64,000 nucleotides of DNA from Nonomuraea cypriaca (lineage in GTDB: Bacteria; Actinomycetota; Actinomycetes; Streptosporangiales; Streptosporangiaceae): positions 1 through 64,000 of the forward strand of contig NZ_JADOGI010000036.1 of NCBI RefSeq assembly GCF_015645445.1, read 5' to 3'. This document shows, piece after piece, positions 43,024 through 54,213 of this stretch. Positions within the stretch are counted from its first letter, which is position 1. The number at the start of each line of letters is the position of its first letter. The notes under the pieces were generated by a model. The model saw only the letters and a program-made list of their open reading frames with translations. It searched no databases and was not told where the DNA came from. The position numbers and the translations under genes are program-made.

Positions 43024-44406
43024 TTGTCCGTAGAAGTCATCTCAATCCTTGTCCTCGCCGGGATCTTCCTCGTGGCCACGGTGCGGCCCGTGAACCTGGG
43101 CGCCCTCGCCATCGTCGCTGCCTTCGTCCTGGGCATCTCCGTGCTCCCGGGAGCGGACGTCGGGGAGAAGACCGACGCGATCTTCGCCGGCTTTCCCGGC
43201 GACCTGTTCGTCGTCCTCGCCGGCGTCACATTCCTCTTCGCCATCGCCAAGAACAACGGAACCGTCGACTGGCTCGTCCATGCCGCCATCCGCGCGGTGG
43301 GCGGCCGCATCGGCCTGATCCCGTGGGTCATGTTCTTGGTCACGGCCTGCCTCACCGCGATCGGCGCCGTGGTGCCGGCGTCAGTGGCGATCATTTCCCC
43401 GATAGGAATGGGCTTCGCCGCCCGCTACAAGATCAACCCGCTCATGATGGGCTTGATGATCATCAATGGGGCCAGCGCGGGCGGCTTCTCGCCCATGAGC
43501 ATCTTCGGCGGCATCACCAACGGCGTGGTCGCGAAGGCCGGGCTGCCCGGCAACCCGACGCTGCTGTTCTTGGCCTCGTTCCTGTTCAACCTCGCCATCA
43601 GCCTGGTGGTCTTCTTCCTCTGGGGCGGCCGTGAGCTGCTCGGCCGCCGTGTCGATGACACCGGTGGCGAGACCGCCGAAAGTGGTAGGGGCACCGCCCG
43701 CCCAGGCGGCACAACCCTCGCCGCCACCTCGGGCTCGGGATCGTCGGGCGGAAGAGCCGCGACTGCGACGATCGCGCCGCACGGCGCGGCAGGAACGGCC
43801 ATCGCCTTGGACCGTGACCGGATCCTGACACTGCTCGGCCTGGTCGTCCTGACCGTCGGTGCCCTGTTCTTCGACCTCAACGTCGGCCTGGTCGCCATCA
43901 CCGTGGCCGCGATCCTGTCGCTCGTCTCACCGGCGTCCGCCAAGGACAGCGTCAACCAGATCGCCTGGCCCACAGTGCTGCTGGTGTGCGGCATCGTCAC
44001 GTACGTCGGTGTCATGGAGAGCATCGGCACCATCGAATGGCTGGGCAATGAGGTCGCCACCATCGGCGCTCCGTTGCTGGCCGCGTTCATCATCTGCTTG
44101 ATCGGGGGCGCGGTGTCCGCCTTCGCCTCCACCACCGGCATTCTCGGCGCACTCATCCCGCTCGCTGTGCCCTTCCTCACCGGTGGTAGTGCCGTCGGAG
44201 CGGTCGGTCTCATCGCCGCCCTGGCCATATCCTCCTCGGTTGTCGACTCCAGCCCGTTCTCGACCAGCGGCGCGCTTGTCGTCGCGAATTCGCCGGAGGA
44301 CAAGCGAGACGCCGTCTACAAGGGACTCATGCGGTGGGGCTTCAGCATGGTGCTCCTCGCTCCGCTCGCTACCTGGATCATCTTGGTGGTGCCCGGCTGG
44401 CTGTGA
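43024..44406 (+). CDS. MatC/SLC13-type dicarboxylate permease
   Basis: 460 aa. The start is TTG, with GGGAGG about five bases upstream. MatC_N-like first half (ISILVLAGIFLVATVRPVNL, DLFVVLAGVTFLFAIAKNNG, IGLIPWVMFLVTACLTAIGA), then a Gly/Ser/Thr-rich cytoplasmic loop (~220-255), then a second helix bundle with GAVSAFASTTGILGALIPLA and SSVVDSSPFSTSGALVV, the substrate/cation signature region. It probably imports malonate or a similar dicarboxylate with cations. It stands near the CoA-transferase and crotonase genes, which could act on its cargo. Confidence 0.8.
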   Translation: MSVEVISILVLAGIFLVATVRPVNLGALAIVAAFVLGISVLPGADVGEKTDAIFAGFPGDLFVVLAGVTFLFAIAKNNGTVDWLVHAAIRAVGGRIGLIPWVMFLVTACLTAIGAVVPASVAIISPIGMGFAARYKINPLMMGLMIINGASAGGFSPMSIFGGITNGVVAKAGLPGNPTLLFLASFLFNLAISLVVFFLWGGRELLGRRVDDTGGETAESGRGTARPGGTTLAATSGSGSSGGRAATATIAPHGAAGTAIALDRDRILTLLGLVVLTVGALFFDLNVGLVAITVAAILSLVSPASAKDSVNQIAWPTVLLVCGIVTYVGVMESIGTIEWLGNEVATIGAPLLAAFIICLIGGAVSAFASTTGILGALIPLAVPFLTGGSAVGAVGLIAALAISSSVVDSSPFSTSGALVVANSPEDKRDAVYKGLMRWGFSMVLLAPLATWIILVVPGWL

Positions 44407-44495
44407 GCACAACGTGTGCCCGAGCTGAACGTGCCCTCCCGGGATTGCGCCGACTTGACGGGGAGGGCGCCGGCGGCCTGCGGGCCCAGGCCGCC

Positions 44496-44915
44496 GCCGA
44501 CCAAGGCCAGATGGAAGGCGAAGCCCTCTTCAGTGACCCCAGCGGAGTCGCCTGTGGTGGCGGCTTCCTCCAGCCGGTCCATGGCACTGCGGCACCGGCC
44601 CATCGCGATGTTGTCTTGTACGGGCACGCCGAGGCGGATCGCCATTCGTTCCGGCTCTTCGCGCAGCGTGAAGATCTCGTATGCGTCCTGCAGGGTGACC
44701 GTCCGCACGAAGGTGCCACGCCTGGGGATCTGTACGACCAACCCCTCGGTCCCCAGAGAGCGCAGACCCTCGCGCAACGACGGTCTGCTCACGCCGAAGC
44801 GTTCGGAGAGTTCGGCTTCACCCAGACGGCTGCCAGGAGGCAGGTCACCGCAAAGGATCAGCTCTCTGACCCGGGCGGCGGACCAGCTAGGCAGGCTCGC
44901 CGGTACCTGATGCGC
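44496..44915 (-). pseudogene. GntR/FadR-type regulator, no start and truncated FCD domain
   Basis: The reverse strand reads LPSWSAARVRELILCGDLPP, then GSRLGEAELSERFGVSRPSL and REGLRSLGTEGLVVQIPRRG, a full GntR winged helix. It is followed by the first third of an FCD ligand domain (DAYEIFTLREEPERMAIRLG to FHLALVG). Between the upstream in-frame stop (44916-44918) and the HTH there is no ATG, GTG or TTG. After FHLALVG the similarity stops. Both ends are therefore lost, although its operator survives upstream. Confidence 0.7.
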
Positions 44916-44929
44916 TTAACGACTAAATA

Positions 44930-44939
44930 TTGTCTACAA
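44930..44939. promoter_or_regulatory. GntR/FadR-type operator
   Basis: TTGTCTACAA, symmetric TTGT/ACAA half-sites, lies between the GntR relic and the CoA-transferase gene 64 bp before ATG 45004. FadR/VanR-type GntR proteins recognise such TTGT-N2-ACAA boxes. Confidence 0.5.
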
Positions 44940-45003
44940 CACTTGTAACGTCGGGTCGCACGCAGGAAACACCCTCTGCGGCTCCGGCACGGTAGGAGGA
45001 CTC

Positions 45004-46206
45004 ATGAACCACGCCTCACTGGCGGGAGTCACCGTACTCGAGGTCGGCGTCTTCATGGCGGCCCCGTTCGCCGCGATGCAGTTGGCTGATCTCGGTGCGC
45101 GGGTGATCAAGATCGAACCGCCGCAGTCTGGGGATCCGACCCGCGCGACGGGCCCCTTCCTGGACGGTGAGAGCTCGCCCTTCATCCGGCTGAACCGGAA
45201 CAAGGAGTCGGTCGCACTGGACCTGAAAAGCGACCATGGCAAGGAAGCCTTCCGCAGGCTCGCCGAGCGGGCCGACGTTCTTGTGGAGAACCTTCGTCCT
45301 GGCGCGATGACACGTCTCGGTTTCGGCCCGGACGCGCTCAAGGAGCTCAACCCGCGGCTGGTCTACGCTTCAGGCTCGGGATGGGGGCAAGACGGGCAGC
45401 TGTCGACGTTGCCCGGCCTCGACATCATGGCCCAAGCTCGATCCGGGCTCATGTCGATCACCGGCACCGCCGAATCCGGCCCGGTCAAGGTCGGCGTGCC
45501 GATCTGTGACCTGGTCTGCGGGCTGTACCTCGCACTCGGCATCACCGCGGCGCTGCGGCACCGCGACGCAACCGGCGAAGGACAGCACATCGACGTGTCC
45601 CTGTTTGAATCCGGCGTATCTTTCGCGGTCTGGGAGGCCGGCAAATACTTCGCAACCGGCGAGATCGGCCGGCGGACCGGCAGCGCCCATCAGAGCCAGG
45701 CCCCCTACCAAGCCATCCGAGCCAGGGACGGAGGAGTGACCGTCGGTGCCATCACACCGAAGACCTGGATCGGCTTCTGCACAGCACTGGGGCGCGAGGA
45801 CCTGCTGGCCGACGAGAGGTATGCGACGAGCAACTCCCGGATCGCGCTGCGCGAAGAACTGATCGCCGCGATTGAGCAGACCACGCTCACCCGGACCGTC
45901 GACGACCTGGTCAGCGCCTGGGTATCCGAGGGAGTGCCGTGCGCACCCATCGCCGACTACAGCATGGTCTTCACCGATTCTCATCTCACCGAGCGCGACT
46001 ACTTCTGGGACGCCCGCCACCCCGATCTGGGTAAGGTGCGACAGCTCGGGTCACCGATCCGCATGTCGGCCACCTCGGCTCGCCGCGACAACGCAGGACC
46101 GTCCCTGGGCCAGCACACGCGCTCGGTTCTGGCGGAGATCGGCATGGCGGACATCACCGCCGCCTCCAGGTCCGGCAGTTCCGGCAGTTCCGGCAGCAAG
46201 GAATGA
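45004..46206 (+). CDS. CaiB/BaiF (class III) CoA-transferase
   Basis: 400 aa. N-terminal GVTVLEVGVFMAAPFAAMQL, ARVIKIEPP, and RNKESVALDLKSDHGKEAF. The catalytic Asp is in PGLDIMAQARSGLMSITG, followed by GQHIDVSLFESGVS. The enzymes move CoA between carboxylic acids, for example formyl-CoA/oxalate or succinyl-CoA/2-hydroxyacid. A short Ser-Gly repeat tail (SGSSGSSGSKE) is unusual. The stop overlaps the next start by ATGA. The carboxylate may be the one imported by the nearby permease. Confidence 0.87.
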   Translation: MNHASLAGVTVLEVGVFMAAPFAAMQLADLGARVIKIEPPQSGDPTRATGPFLDGESSPFIRLNRNKESVALDLKSDHGKEAFRRLAERADVLVENLRPGAMTRLGFGPDALKELNPRLVYASGSGWGQDGQLSTLPGLDIMAQARSGLMSITGTAESGPVKVGVPICDLVCGLYLALGITAALRHRDATGEGQHIDVSLFESGVSFAVWEAGKYFATGEIGRRTGSAHQSQAPYQAIRARDGGVTVGAITPKTWIGFCTALGREDLLADERYATSNSRIALREELIAAIEQTTLTRTVDDLVSAWVSEGVPCAPIADYSMVFTDSHLTERDYFWDARHPDLGKVRQLGSPIRMSATSARRDNAGPSLGQHTRSVLAEIGMADITAASRSGSSGSSGSKE

Positions 46207-47015
46207 GCATGGCCGCCCAAGGCGGGCCCACCCCACCCGGCGACTCCGCCGAACTCCTGGTTGCCAAGGCCGACGGCGTCCTCAACGTGACCTTCAACCG
46301 GCCCGAGGCGCGCAATGCCATGACGTGGGCCATGTACGAAGGTCTGTATGACGCCTGTGAGCAGGCCGACAACGACCCGGACGTCAACGTCATGGTGCTT
46401 CGCGGGAGCGGGGCAAAGTCGTTCGTCGCCGGAACGGACATCGGGCAGTTCACGGCGTTCTCCTCCGGTGCCGACGGAATCGCTTACGAAGCCCACATCA
46501 CCAAGATCGTCAACCGCCTCGAGGGTGTCAACATACCGACCCTTGCGGTGATCAGGGGATACTGCGTCGGTGGCGGGCTCGCCATCGCCGCCGCGTGTGA
46601 CCTGCGCATCGCCGATGACACCGCCCAATTCGGGGTGCCGATCGCCAGGACGTTGGGCAACTGCCTGTCGGCGAACACCTTGTCGCTGCTGGTTCACCAC
46701 ATCGGACCAGCGCGCACGCTGGATCTCCTGCTGCGCGCCGATTTCCTCACTGCGTCTGCAGCGCACGCCGCAGGCTTCTTGGCCGAGGTGACCACCCCTC
46801 CTGAGCTGGACGAGCGGGTAACCGCTACGGTTGTCCGATTGCTCGCCCACGCGCCGCTTACCATGTGGGCGAGCAAGGAACTCCTACGCCGCATGCGACG
46901 CCGTCTGATGGTCGACGACGACGACGTGGTGTCGGCGGTCTTCGGCAGCGACGACTTCGCCGCGGCGGTCCGTGCCTTCGGCGACAAGACATCGCATACC
47001 TGGAAAGGCAAGTAA
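46203..47015 (+). CDS. Crotonase-fold protein (enoyl-CoA hydratase/isomerase family)
   Basis: 270 aa. Crotonase fold: LNVTFNRPEARNAMTWAMYE, KSFVAGTDIGQFTAF (first oxyanion-hole loop) and YCVGGGLAIAAACDLRIADD (second). The two catalytic Glu positions of true hydratases fall in GVPIARTLGN and ARTLDLLLRAD, neither with Glu, so hydration by the classical mechanism is doubtful. Coupled to the CoA-transferase by ATGA overlap, it probably acts on the CoA ester made there, as an isomerase, lyase or hydrolase. Confidence 0.82.
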   Translation: MSMAAQGGPTPPGDSAELLVAKADGVLNVTFNRPEARNAMTWAMYEGLYDACEQADNDPDVNVMVLRGSGAKSFVAGTDIGQFTAFSSGADGIAYEAHITKIVNRLEGVNIPTLAVIRGYCVGGGLAIAAACDLRIADDTAQFGVPIARTLGNCLSANTLSLLVHHIGPARTLDLLLRADFLTASAAHAAGFLAEVTTPPELDERVTATVVRLLAHAPLTMWASKELLRRMRRRLMVDDDDVVSAVFGSDDFAAAVRAFGDKTSHTWKGK

Positions 47016-47229
47016 AGGCCCTCAGCGAACGAACTTCACCTCGCTGCAGCGCGTCCGCTTCGAACGTCCGGCCTTCGACTGTCGCGGGGCTGACCGCACT
47101 GCGCCTGCCGATAGTTACATCCGCCCAGGTCATGACCATGTGAGGGCTTCGCGTGGCGTGCGCGAGGTCCGGCCACCAGGAGACGGAAGCGCGTGCGGCA
47201 TGATGATCGGCCGTGCTCCTTCGCCTGGC

Positions 47230-47608
47230 CTACCTGACCGTCACGAACACTTTCGCCGCGCTGCGGTTGCCGATGCGGATCTGCGCCCCGGCCGCCCCTC
47301 GCGTGCTGGGTGGAGATCACGACTTCGGCCTGGGCGCCGGCGCAGTACGTGATCAGCTGTCCGAGGTGTCCGTGGTCGGTCTGCTCAAGCTGGTTCTCGA
47401 CCACGACGACGCGCCCTTGGGCGTCTTGGAGCAGGAGGTCGAGAGCGTACCGGCCGACGGCATACTCCCGGTGCCGCAGTTCGAGCGCGAGCCCGACGGC
47501 CTGGCCGAGAACATCGAGGTTGTCGGCGAGCCACGGGGTGAAGTCCTTGGCCTCGTTGGACCAGATGGTGCGTAAGAGTACCGATTCGAGTCGGCCAAGC
47601 TCCGCCAT
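47230..47608 (-). pseudogene. PD-(D/E)XK nuclease-like protein, interrupted
   Basis: From ATG 47608: ELGRLESVLLRTIWSNEAKD, TPWLADNLDVLGQAVGL, then the nuclease core YALDLLLQDAQGRVVVVENQ and TDHGHLGQLITYCAGAQAEV, i.e. D-x(n)-(E)-x-Q of the restriction-like fold found next to DUF4268 domains. After AEVVIS the frame no longer fits. QIRIGNRSAAKVFVTVR with stop at 47230 continues in another frame, and the middle part seems deleted. Probably inactive. Confidence 0.55.
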
Positions 47609-47714
47609 GCTTCTCCTCTATCACCTGTTGATCCTCGGAGAAACGAGGTGTTGTCGGCTGTGCTTCCTGAGGGGACGCCATCGTCCGGACGGATCCTCGG
47701 TGGAGGAGATTCAT

Positions 47715-48243
47715 TCCCGTGCGCCGTCGGTCGGCGAGTTGGGCGGTGGTGTGCGCACGCTGGAAGGAGGAGAACGCCGGGACCTGCCCGGAGCCGAAGC
47801 GCCGCCGGGTCCACCCGGACTGCGGAGTGTCGGTGGACGTGGGCGCCTGGCTGAGTCCCCACACGTTGGTCCACTGATCGACCTCCTTCTGCAGCATCTC
47901 GTAAGGCAACACGGAGTCGTTGGTGCCGTGCCACAGCATCGCCCGCGGCCGGGGTCCCGTGTAGCCCGGGTAGGCGTTGCGGGCCAGGTCACCCCACTGC
48001 TGTGGCGTCTTGTCGCCGTTGCAACCGTGCATCGCCACCAGGATGCCCGGGTGGGATGCCATATTGCCGGGGACGTAGACGTACATCTGAATGTTGCCGG
48101 GGTTGGAGCCGAAGTCGGGCACCTGCGTGAGAGTGGCGCCGACGCTCGTGGCACGGGCGCCATGAGCATGGCAAGGTTGTAACCGCAGCGGCGACAATGG
48201 CCGCCGTGCCGATGGCGGTGAGCTTCTTGGGGTCCCGTCTCAT
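47715..48243 (-). pseudogene. Secreted PHB-depolymerase-family (acetylxylan/feruloyl-type) esterase, internally deleted
   Basis: ATG 48243 opens a signal peptide (KKLTAIGTAAIVAAAVTTLP), and the frame then shifts. VGATLTQVPDFGSNPGNIQM, YVYVPGNMASHPGILVAMHG and CNGD give the oxyanion side. The text then jumps to KTPQQWGDLARNAYPGYTGP and AMLWHGTNDSVL, where the catalytic Asp lies. About 130 residues between them, with the GxSxG serine, are missing, and the C-terminus is frameshifted. The intact enzyme would de-esterify xylan, in keeping with the neighbours. Confidence 0.7.
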
Positions 48244-48299
48244 CGTCCGCCCTTCATCGGCTGGTCAGAACCGGGCGGGGATGCCCGTGCCCGGGATTT

Positions 48300-48389
48300 G
48301 TTAGCGCTAACTTGTCATGGCCACGACCTTGAGGCGCCTTCAGTATGAGAAGGCGATACAAAAGTTGTCAACATAGTCCGAAAGTTTCG
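48300..48389. promoter_or_regulatory. Promoter region of the esterase relic with LacI and xylan-type boxes
   Basis: On the minus strand TTGACA (48366-48371) and CATACT (48342-48347) lie 18 bp apart. GTTAGCGCTAAC (48300-48311), a perfect LacI-type palindrome, lies downstream. CGAAAGTTTCG (48379-48389) lies upstream; it matches the GAAA-N-TTTC palindrome reported in front of actinomycete xylanase genes. Two regulators could act here. Confidence 0.55.
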
Positions 48390-48702
48390 TACGCGATGCT
48401 CCCCCCTAGCATGGGGCGACTTGGATCGGTTGGGGTTGAGCCCCTTCCACAACGTACAAACTTCGGAGAGATCGTTACGATCGAGCGGCAGCGAACGTTT
48501 CACGGCGCATATCGGTGGCTGGCTGTCGCAAATAGGGTAAAAGCCCAAATAGTAGCGGTTCTAACAGTCCTTGCCGTCGGCGCGCTGCGATGTGAGGCTC
48601 TTGACTTGCGAGCGTTCCTGGTGTTAGCTCCGCCGCAACACGCTTATGCACACATCCTCGGCGGCGACAGTGAGAGCGAATGTTAAGGAGCGAGGGAAGA
48701 AT

Positions 48703-48714
48703 GTTAACGCTAAC
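48703..48714. promoter_or_regulatory. LacI-type operator, imperfect
   Basis: GTTAACGCTAAC differs at one base from the perfect palindromes at 48300 and 48807. It lies about 200 bp before the chimeric glycosidase gene. The stretch 48390-48700 shows no gene. Confidence 0.5.
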
Positions 48715-48806
48715 GCCCACATCCGCCTCGCCCCGGGGGGTGAGGGGTGCGGTGACTGCCGTCACAGTTGCGGCACTGCCGTCCGGCAGGTCGTCGGCGG
48801 CGTGAT

Positions 48807-48818
48807 GTTAGCGCTAAC
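48807..48818. promoter_or_regulatory. LacI-type operator, perfect
   Basis: GTTAGCGCTAAC, identical to the site at 48300-48311, 93 bp before ATG 48912. With 48703-48714 it forms a pair 104 bp apart (centre to centre), which could support looping. The LacI gene at 52.7-53.8 kb is the obvious candidate regulator. Confidence 0.6.
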
Positions 48819-48911
48819 AGTAGGCTGAGCCCCGCTTGCCCGCATCGACGACACAAATCCCCCGCACCGCGGGCGTCCGGTTCCATGGTGCCCCGATCCC
48901 GAAGGACATGA

Positions 48912-50555
<1,644 letters not shown>

Positions 50556-50572
50556 TGATCGAAGGAGTAATG

Positions 50573-52063
50573 ATGCCGACCATCGGCAGGCGCGATCGCC
50601 TGCGTACCCTGCTGGCCGCCCTTCTGGCGACCTTACTGAGCGCCACCCTGCTCACCTTCGCCTTGCCTTCCGCATCCGCGGCGACCGTGGACACCAGCGC
50701 CTGGTACGTCCTGGTCAATCGCAACAGCGGCAAGGCACTGGACGTCTACAACCTGTCCACCGCTGATGGCGGCCGCATCACCCAGTGGACCAGGAACAAC
50801 CAGAACCAGCAGCAGTGGCAGTTCGTCGACTCCGGCGGCGGCTACTACCGCATCAGGTCCCGCCACTCCGGCAAGGTCCTGGACGTCCACAACTTCTCCA
50901 CCGCCAACGGTGGCGCGATCGTGCAATGGGCCGACGGCAACGGCGCCAATCAGCAGTGGCGGCTGGCCGACAGCGCGGGCGGCTACGTGAGGTTCATCTC
51001 GCGCCACAGCAACAAGGCCCTGGAGGTCCAGGGCGCCTCCACCGCCGACGGCGCCAACATCGTCCAGTACGACGACTGGGGCGGCAACAACCAGCAATGG
51101 CAGCTCGTCCAGGTCGGCGGCGGCACCACCCCCACGCCCGACCCGACAGGCGGCACGTGCGCTCTTCCGTCGACCTACCGCTGGACATCGACGGGCTCGC
51201 TGGCGACCCCGAGGTCGGGGTGGGTCTCGCTCAAGGACTTCACCGTCGCCCCCTACAACGGCAGGCATCTGGTCTACGCGACGACGCACGACACGGGTAC
51301 GAGGTGGGGTTCGATGAACTTCGGCCTCTTCAGCAACTGGTCCGACATGGCCTCGGCCGGCCAGAACGCGATGTCTTCCTCGACTGTCGCGCCCACGCTG
51401 TTCTACTTCGCGCCGAGGAACATCTGGGTGCTCGCCTACCAGTGGGGTGGGACCGCTTTCTCCTACCGGACCTCCAGCGACCCCACCAATCCGAATGGCT
51501 GGTCATCGCAGCAGGTGCTCTTCTCCGGAAGCATCTCCGGCTCCGGAACAGGACCCATCGACCAGACGCTCATCGGTGACAGCACGAACATGTACCTGTT
51601 CTTCGCCGGGGACAACGGCAAGATCTATCGGGCCAGCATGCCCATCGGGAACTTCCCGGGCAGTTTCGGCACGACATCGACGGTGATCATGAGCGACACG
51701 ACGAACAACCTGTTCGAAGCCGTTCAGGTCTACAAGCTCCAGGGCCAGAACCGATACCTCATGATCGTCGAGGCGATCGGCTCGCAGGGCCGCTACTTCC
51801 GCTCATTCACCGCCACCAGCCTGAACGGTTCGTGGACCCCTCAGGCCGCCACCGAGAGCAGCCCCTTCGCAGGCAAGGCCAACAGCGGCGCCACCTGGAC
51901 CAACGACATCAGCCACGGCGAACTGATCCGCACCGGCGCCGACCAGACCATGACCGTCGATCCCTGCAACCTGCAACTGCTCTACCAGGGACGCAGCCCC
52001 AGCTCCGGCGGCGACTACGGCCTCCTGCCCTACCGGCCGGGCCTGCTGACACTGCAGCGCTGA
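50573..52063 (+). CDS. Secreted GH62 alpha-L-arabinofuranosidase with N-terminal CBM13
   Basis: 496 aa from ATG 50573 (AAGGAG five bases upstream). Signal peptide ends ALPSASA. Residues ~37-180 are a ricin trefoil with three QxW-type repeats (NQQQWQF, NQQWRL, NQQWQL). After a Thr/Pro linker comes the GH62 five-bladed propeller: catalytic base Asp in [12 protein letters not shown], pKa-tuning Asp in [10 protein letters not shown] and acid Glu in [11 protein letters not shown]. It removes arabinose side chains from arabinoxylan. It appears intact, unlike most genes around it. Confidence 0.9.
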   Translation: MPTIGRRDRLRTLLAALLATLLSATLLTFALPSASAATVDTSAWYVLVNRNSGKALDVYNLSTADGGRITQWTRNNQNQQQWQFVDSGGGYYRIRSRHSGKVLDVHNFSTANGGAIVQWADGNGANQQWRLADSAGGYVRFISRHSNKALEVQGASTADGANIVQYDDWGGNNQQWQLVQVGGGTTPTPDPTGGTCALPSTYRWTSTGSLATPRSGWVSLKDFTVAPYNGRHLVYATTHDTGTRWGSMNFGLFSNWSDMASAGQNAMSSSTVAPTLFYFAPRNIWVLAYQWGGTAFSYRTSSDPTNPNGWSSQQVLFSGSISGSGTGPIDQTLIGDSTNMYLFFAGDNGKIYRASMPIGNFPGSFGTTSTVIMSDTTNNLFEAVQVYKLQGQNRYLMIVEAIGSQGRYFRSFTATSLNGSWTPQAATESSPFAGKANSGATWTNDISHGELIRTGADQTMTVDPCNLQLLYQGRSPSSGGDYGLLPYRPGLLTLQR

Positions 52064-52172
52064 TGGCGTGACACGGGTCCGGCTCGGATGTTCCTGACGT
52101 TCATGGCAAAGGCGTATGCCCAATCGGGTGAGCGCTGTCACGGCACGCGATCAGGACCTGTGGAGCTAAAGC

Positions 52173-52201
52173 GACGGGCTCGGTGCAAGGCCGAGCCCGT
52201 C
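52173..52201. terminator. Strong hairpin between convergent genes
   Basis: GACGGGCTCGG-N7-CCGAGCCCGTC, a perfect 11-bp stem about 110 bp past the GH62 stop and just before the end of the opposite-strand GH62 relic. Likely a bidirectional terminator. Confidence 0.7.
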
Positions 52202-52218
52202 CGGGTCACGCAGAAATG

Positions 52219-52690
52219 TCAGCGCTCACATAGCGACGGAGCGCTGTTGTCGCGGATGATGTCGGGCATCTCCTCCTGGAAGTTGCGCGGTGCGGACCAG
52301 GTCTCGGGCTTGGACGGGTCCTTGGTGGTGGAGTACGACGGCAGTCCGGTCTGGTAGACGAGGTACCACTTCTTCTGCGGGGCGAAGTAGAACACCTGCG
52401 GCGCGGCGCGGCGCGGCCCGGTAGCCGGGGCCGACGGCCGACTGGTCGAGGTAATAGTGCGGGGCGGAGGCGGCCTGCGACCAGTCCTTGAAGCTGGTGA
52501 ACATCAGGTTCCAGCCGCCGCCGCGCAGCGCGGTGGTGGCGTAGACGAGCCAGCGTCCTTGTGGCGGACCACGGTCGGGTCCTTGACGGCGACGATGTCG
52601 TGGGTGGCGTCGGGCTTGGGGCTGATCAGCGGGCCGGACGAGGTCCACTGGAACGCGGACGGCAGGCCACGCCCGGCCGAGGCTGTCAAG
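52219..52690 (-). pseudogene. Second GH62 relic
   Basis: The reverse strand reads FQWTSSGPLISPKPDATHDI, then VAVKDPTVV with the base Asp, a frameshift, RWLVYATTALRGGGWNLMFT, SFKDWSQAASAPHYYLDQSA and, in another frame, NFQEEMPDII followed by an abrupt DNSAPSLCER stop at 52219. Signal peptide and the C-terminal two thirds, including the acid Glu, are missing. It is a different GH62 paralogue from the intact one. Confidence 0.75.
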
Positions 52691-52722
52691 GCTTAGTTTC
52701 GGGCGAGCCTTAGTAATTTACG

Positions 52723-53766
52723 CTAACCAGCAGCCGGAGCAGTGCTGTCTCGAATGATCAGCTCAGTGCCCAGTTCCACCCGGTGCTGCGCCAAAGGCTC
52801 TCCTTGTGCAAGTTTGAGCAGCATGCCGGTGGCGGCCGCCGCCATCTCGGTGAGCGGCTGGTGGACCGTGGTCAGGGGCGGGTTCATCCACCTGACCGCG
52901 GGCAGGTCGTCGAAGCCCACCACGCTCAGATCGTCGGGGATGCGCAAACCGAGCTTGTAGGCCGCACGGTAGACGCCGGTGGCCTGCCCGTCGTTGCAGG
53001 CGAAGATCGCCGTGGGCGGCTCCGGCAGTCGCAGCAGGCGTTCGGCCTGCGCCAAGCCGCCCTCAATGAGGAAGTCACCCCGGCCGATCAGTTCCGGGTC
53101 GACCGGGACGCCGGCCATGTCGAGAGCGGTGCGGTAGCCGTCGAGACGGGCCCGGCTGGCAAGGGCGTAGTCCGGGCCCGTGATGACGGCGATGCGACGG
53201 TGCCCCAGATCGAGCAGGTGACGGGTGGCCGTGAGCCCGCCGTTCCAGTTGCTCGCGCCCACCGAGGGCACCTGGGGTGCGGGGTCGTCGGTCGGGTCGA
53301 GCAGGACGAGGGGGATGTCGCGGGTGGCGAGCTGGTGGCGCTGGGCCTCGGTCAGGCTGGAGAACACGGCGATCACGCCGGTAGGGCGGCGCCTCAGCAC
53401 GCCTTCGATCCAGCCCTTGCCGGGCGTGTGGCGGTGCTGCAGCTCGGACAGCACCATGGCGAGCTGGTGTTCGCGCGCCACCTGCTCGACCCCGGCGGCG
53501 ATCTCGGTGGGATATTCACCTTCCAGCGCGTGGAAGACCAGCTCCACCAGGGGAGTGGAGGTGGCACGGCGCCGTTGCGGGCGGTAGCCGTGCTCGTGGA
53601 TGAGCTGCTCGATGAGAGCGCGGGTCTCAGGCCCGACCTCGGAGCGCCCGTTGACGACCTTCGACACGGTGGCCGTGGACACCCCGGCCAGCTCGGCGAG
53701 CTGCGCGATGGTCAGCGGCCGGGACGAGGCGGTGCCGCCGGCGGACGGGTCTTCGGTCGTGGTCAT
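52723..53766 (-). CDS. LacI-family regulator
   Basis: 347 aa. HTH: LTIAQLAELAGVSTATVSKV, then VNGRSEVGPETRALIEQLI with the hinge. The periplasmic-binding-like effector domain shows GVIAVFSSLTEAQRHQLATR, IPLVLLDPTDDP, LGHRRIAVITGP, AIFACNDGQATGVYRAAYKL and DLSVVGFDDLPAVRWMNPPL. The gene is complete and faces the GH10/transporter relics across a regulatory gap. GTTAGCGCTAAC sites at 48.3-48.8 kb are its most likely targets; it presumably senses a xylo- or arabino-oligosaccharide. Confidence 0.9.
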   Translation of the reverse strand: MTTTEDPSAGGTASSRPLTIAQLAELAGVSTATVSKVVNGRSEVGPETRALIEQLIHEHGYRPQRRRATSTPLVELVFHALEGEYPTEIAAGVEQVAREHQLAMVLSELQHRHTPGKGWIEGVLRRRPTGVIAVFSSLTEAQRHQLATRDIPLVLLDPTDDPAPQVPSVGASNWNGGLTATRHLLDLGHRRIAVITGPDYALASRARLDGYRTALDMAGVPVDPELIGRGDFLIEGGLAQAERLLRLPEPPTAIFACNDGQATGVYRAAYKLGLRIPDDLSVVGFDDLPAVRWMNPPLTTVHQPLTEMAAAATGMLLKLAQGEPLAQHRVELGTELIIRDSTAPAAG

Positions 53767-53871
53767 GGCGGCAGTCTAGCGAGGAGGTTTCGGACGGTCG
53801 TATCGCTCATTTCAGCTTTCTTGCCAGCAGGTTCTTGACGAGTTTCGGAAGCTACACATATGGTCCGGGCA

Positions 53872-53901
53872 TTAACGATCGTTGAGTGCTACGAAACTTT
53901 C
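53872..53901. promoter_or_regulatory. Operators upstream of the GH10 relic
   Basis: AACGATCGTT (53874-53883) is a perfect 10-bp palindrome inside TTAACGATCGTTGA. GAAACTTTC (53893-53901) matches the GAAA-N-TTTC xylanase-promoter palindrome also seen at 48379-48389. They lie between the lacI gene and ATG 53932. Confidence 0.5.
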
Positions 53902-53931
53902 TGGCTGCGGGAAAATCTGAAGGAGCGCAGC

Positions 53932-54197
53932 ATGAACCTCATCCCGCCTCCCTCGGACGAGGGCTCACCACCGTTGCCGCTGCCGCTGGAGCGGGGATCG
54001 TGATCGTCGCCATGAATGACACCCCCGGCGCACGCGGCCAGCACGCTGGGCGCGTGGGCCGCCGCAACGAGCCGCTACTTCGGATCGGCCACGGCAAGCT
54101 CATGCACTGGGACGTGGTCAACGAGACGTTCGATGAGGACGGTACGCGACAAGGGAAGTCCGCCCACCACGCCATCGCCGCCGCCCTCCGCTCCTGA
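53932..54197 (+). pseudogene. GH10 xylanase relic
   Basis: AAGGAG precedes ATG 53932, but the signal-peptide frame is lost at once. HAASTLGAWAAATSRYFGSA, the start of a mature GH10 enzyme, appears in a second frame. GKLMHWDVVNETFDEDGTRQ, the region with the acid/base Glu, follows in a third. The rest is missing. It is distinct from the GH10 part of the chimera at 48.9 kb. Confidence 0.7.
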
Positions 54198-54213
54198 ACC
54201 CGGAAGAGACCCC

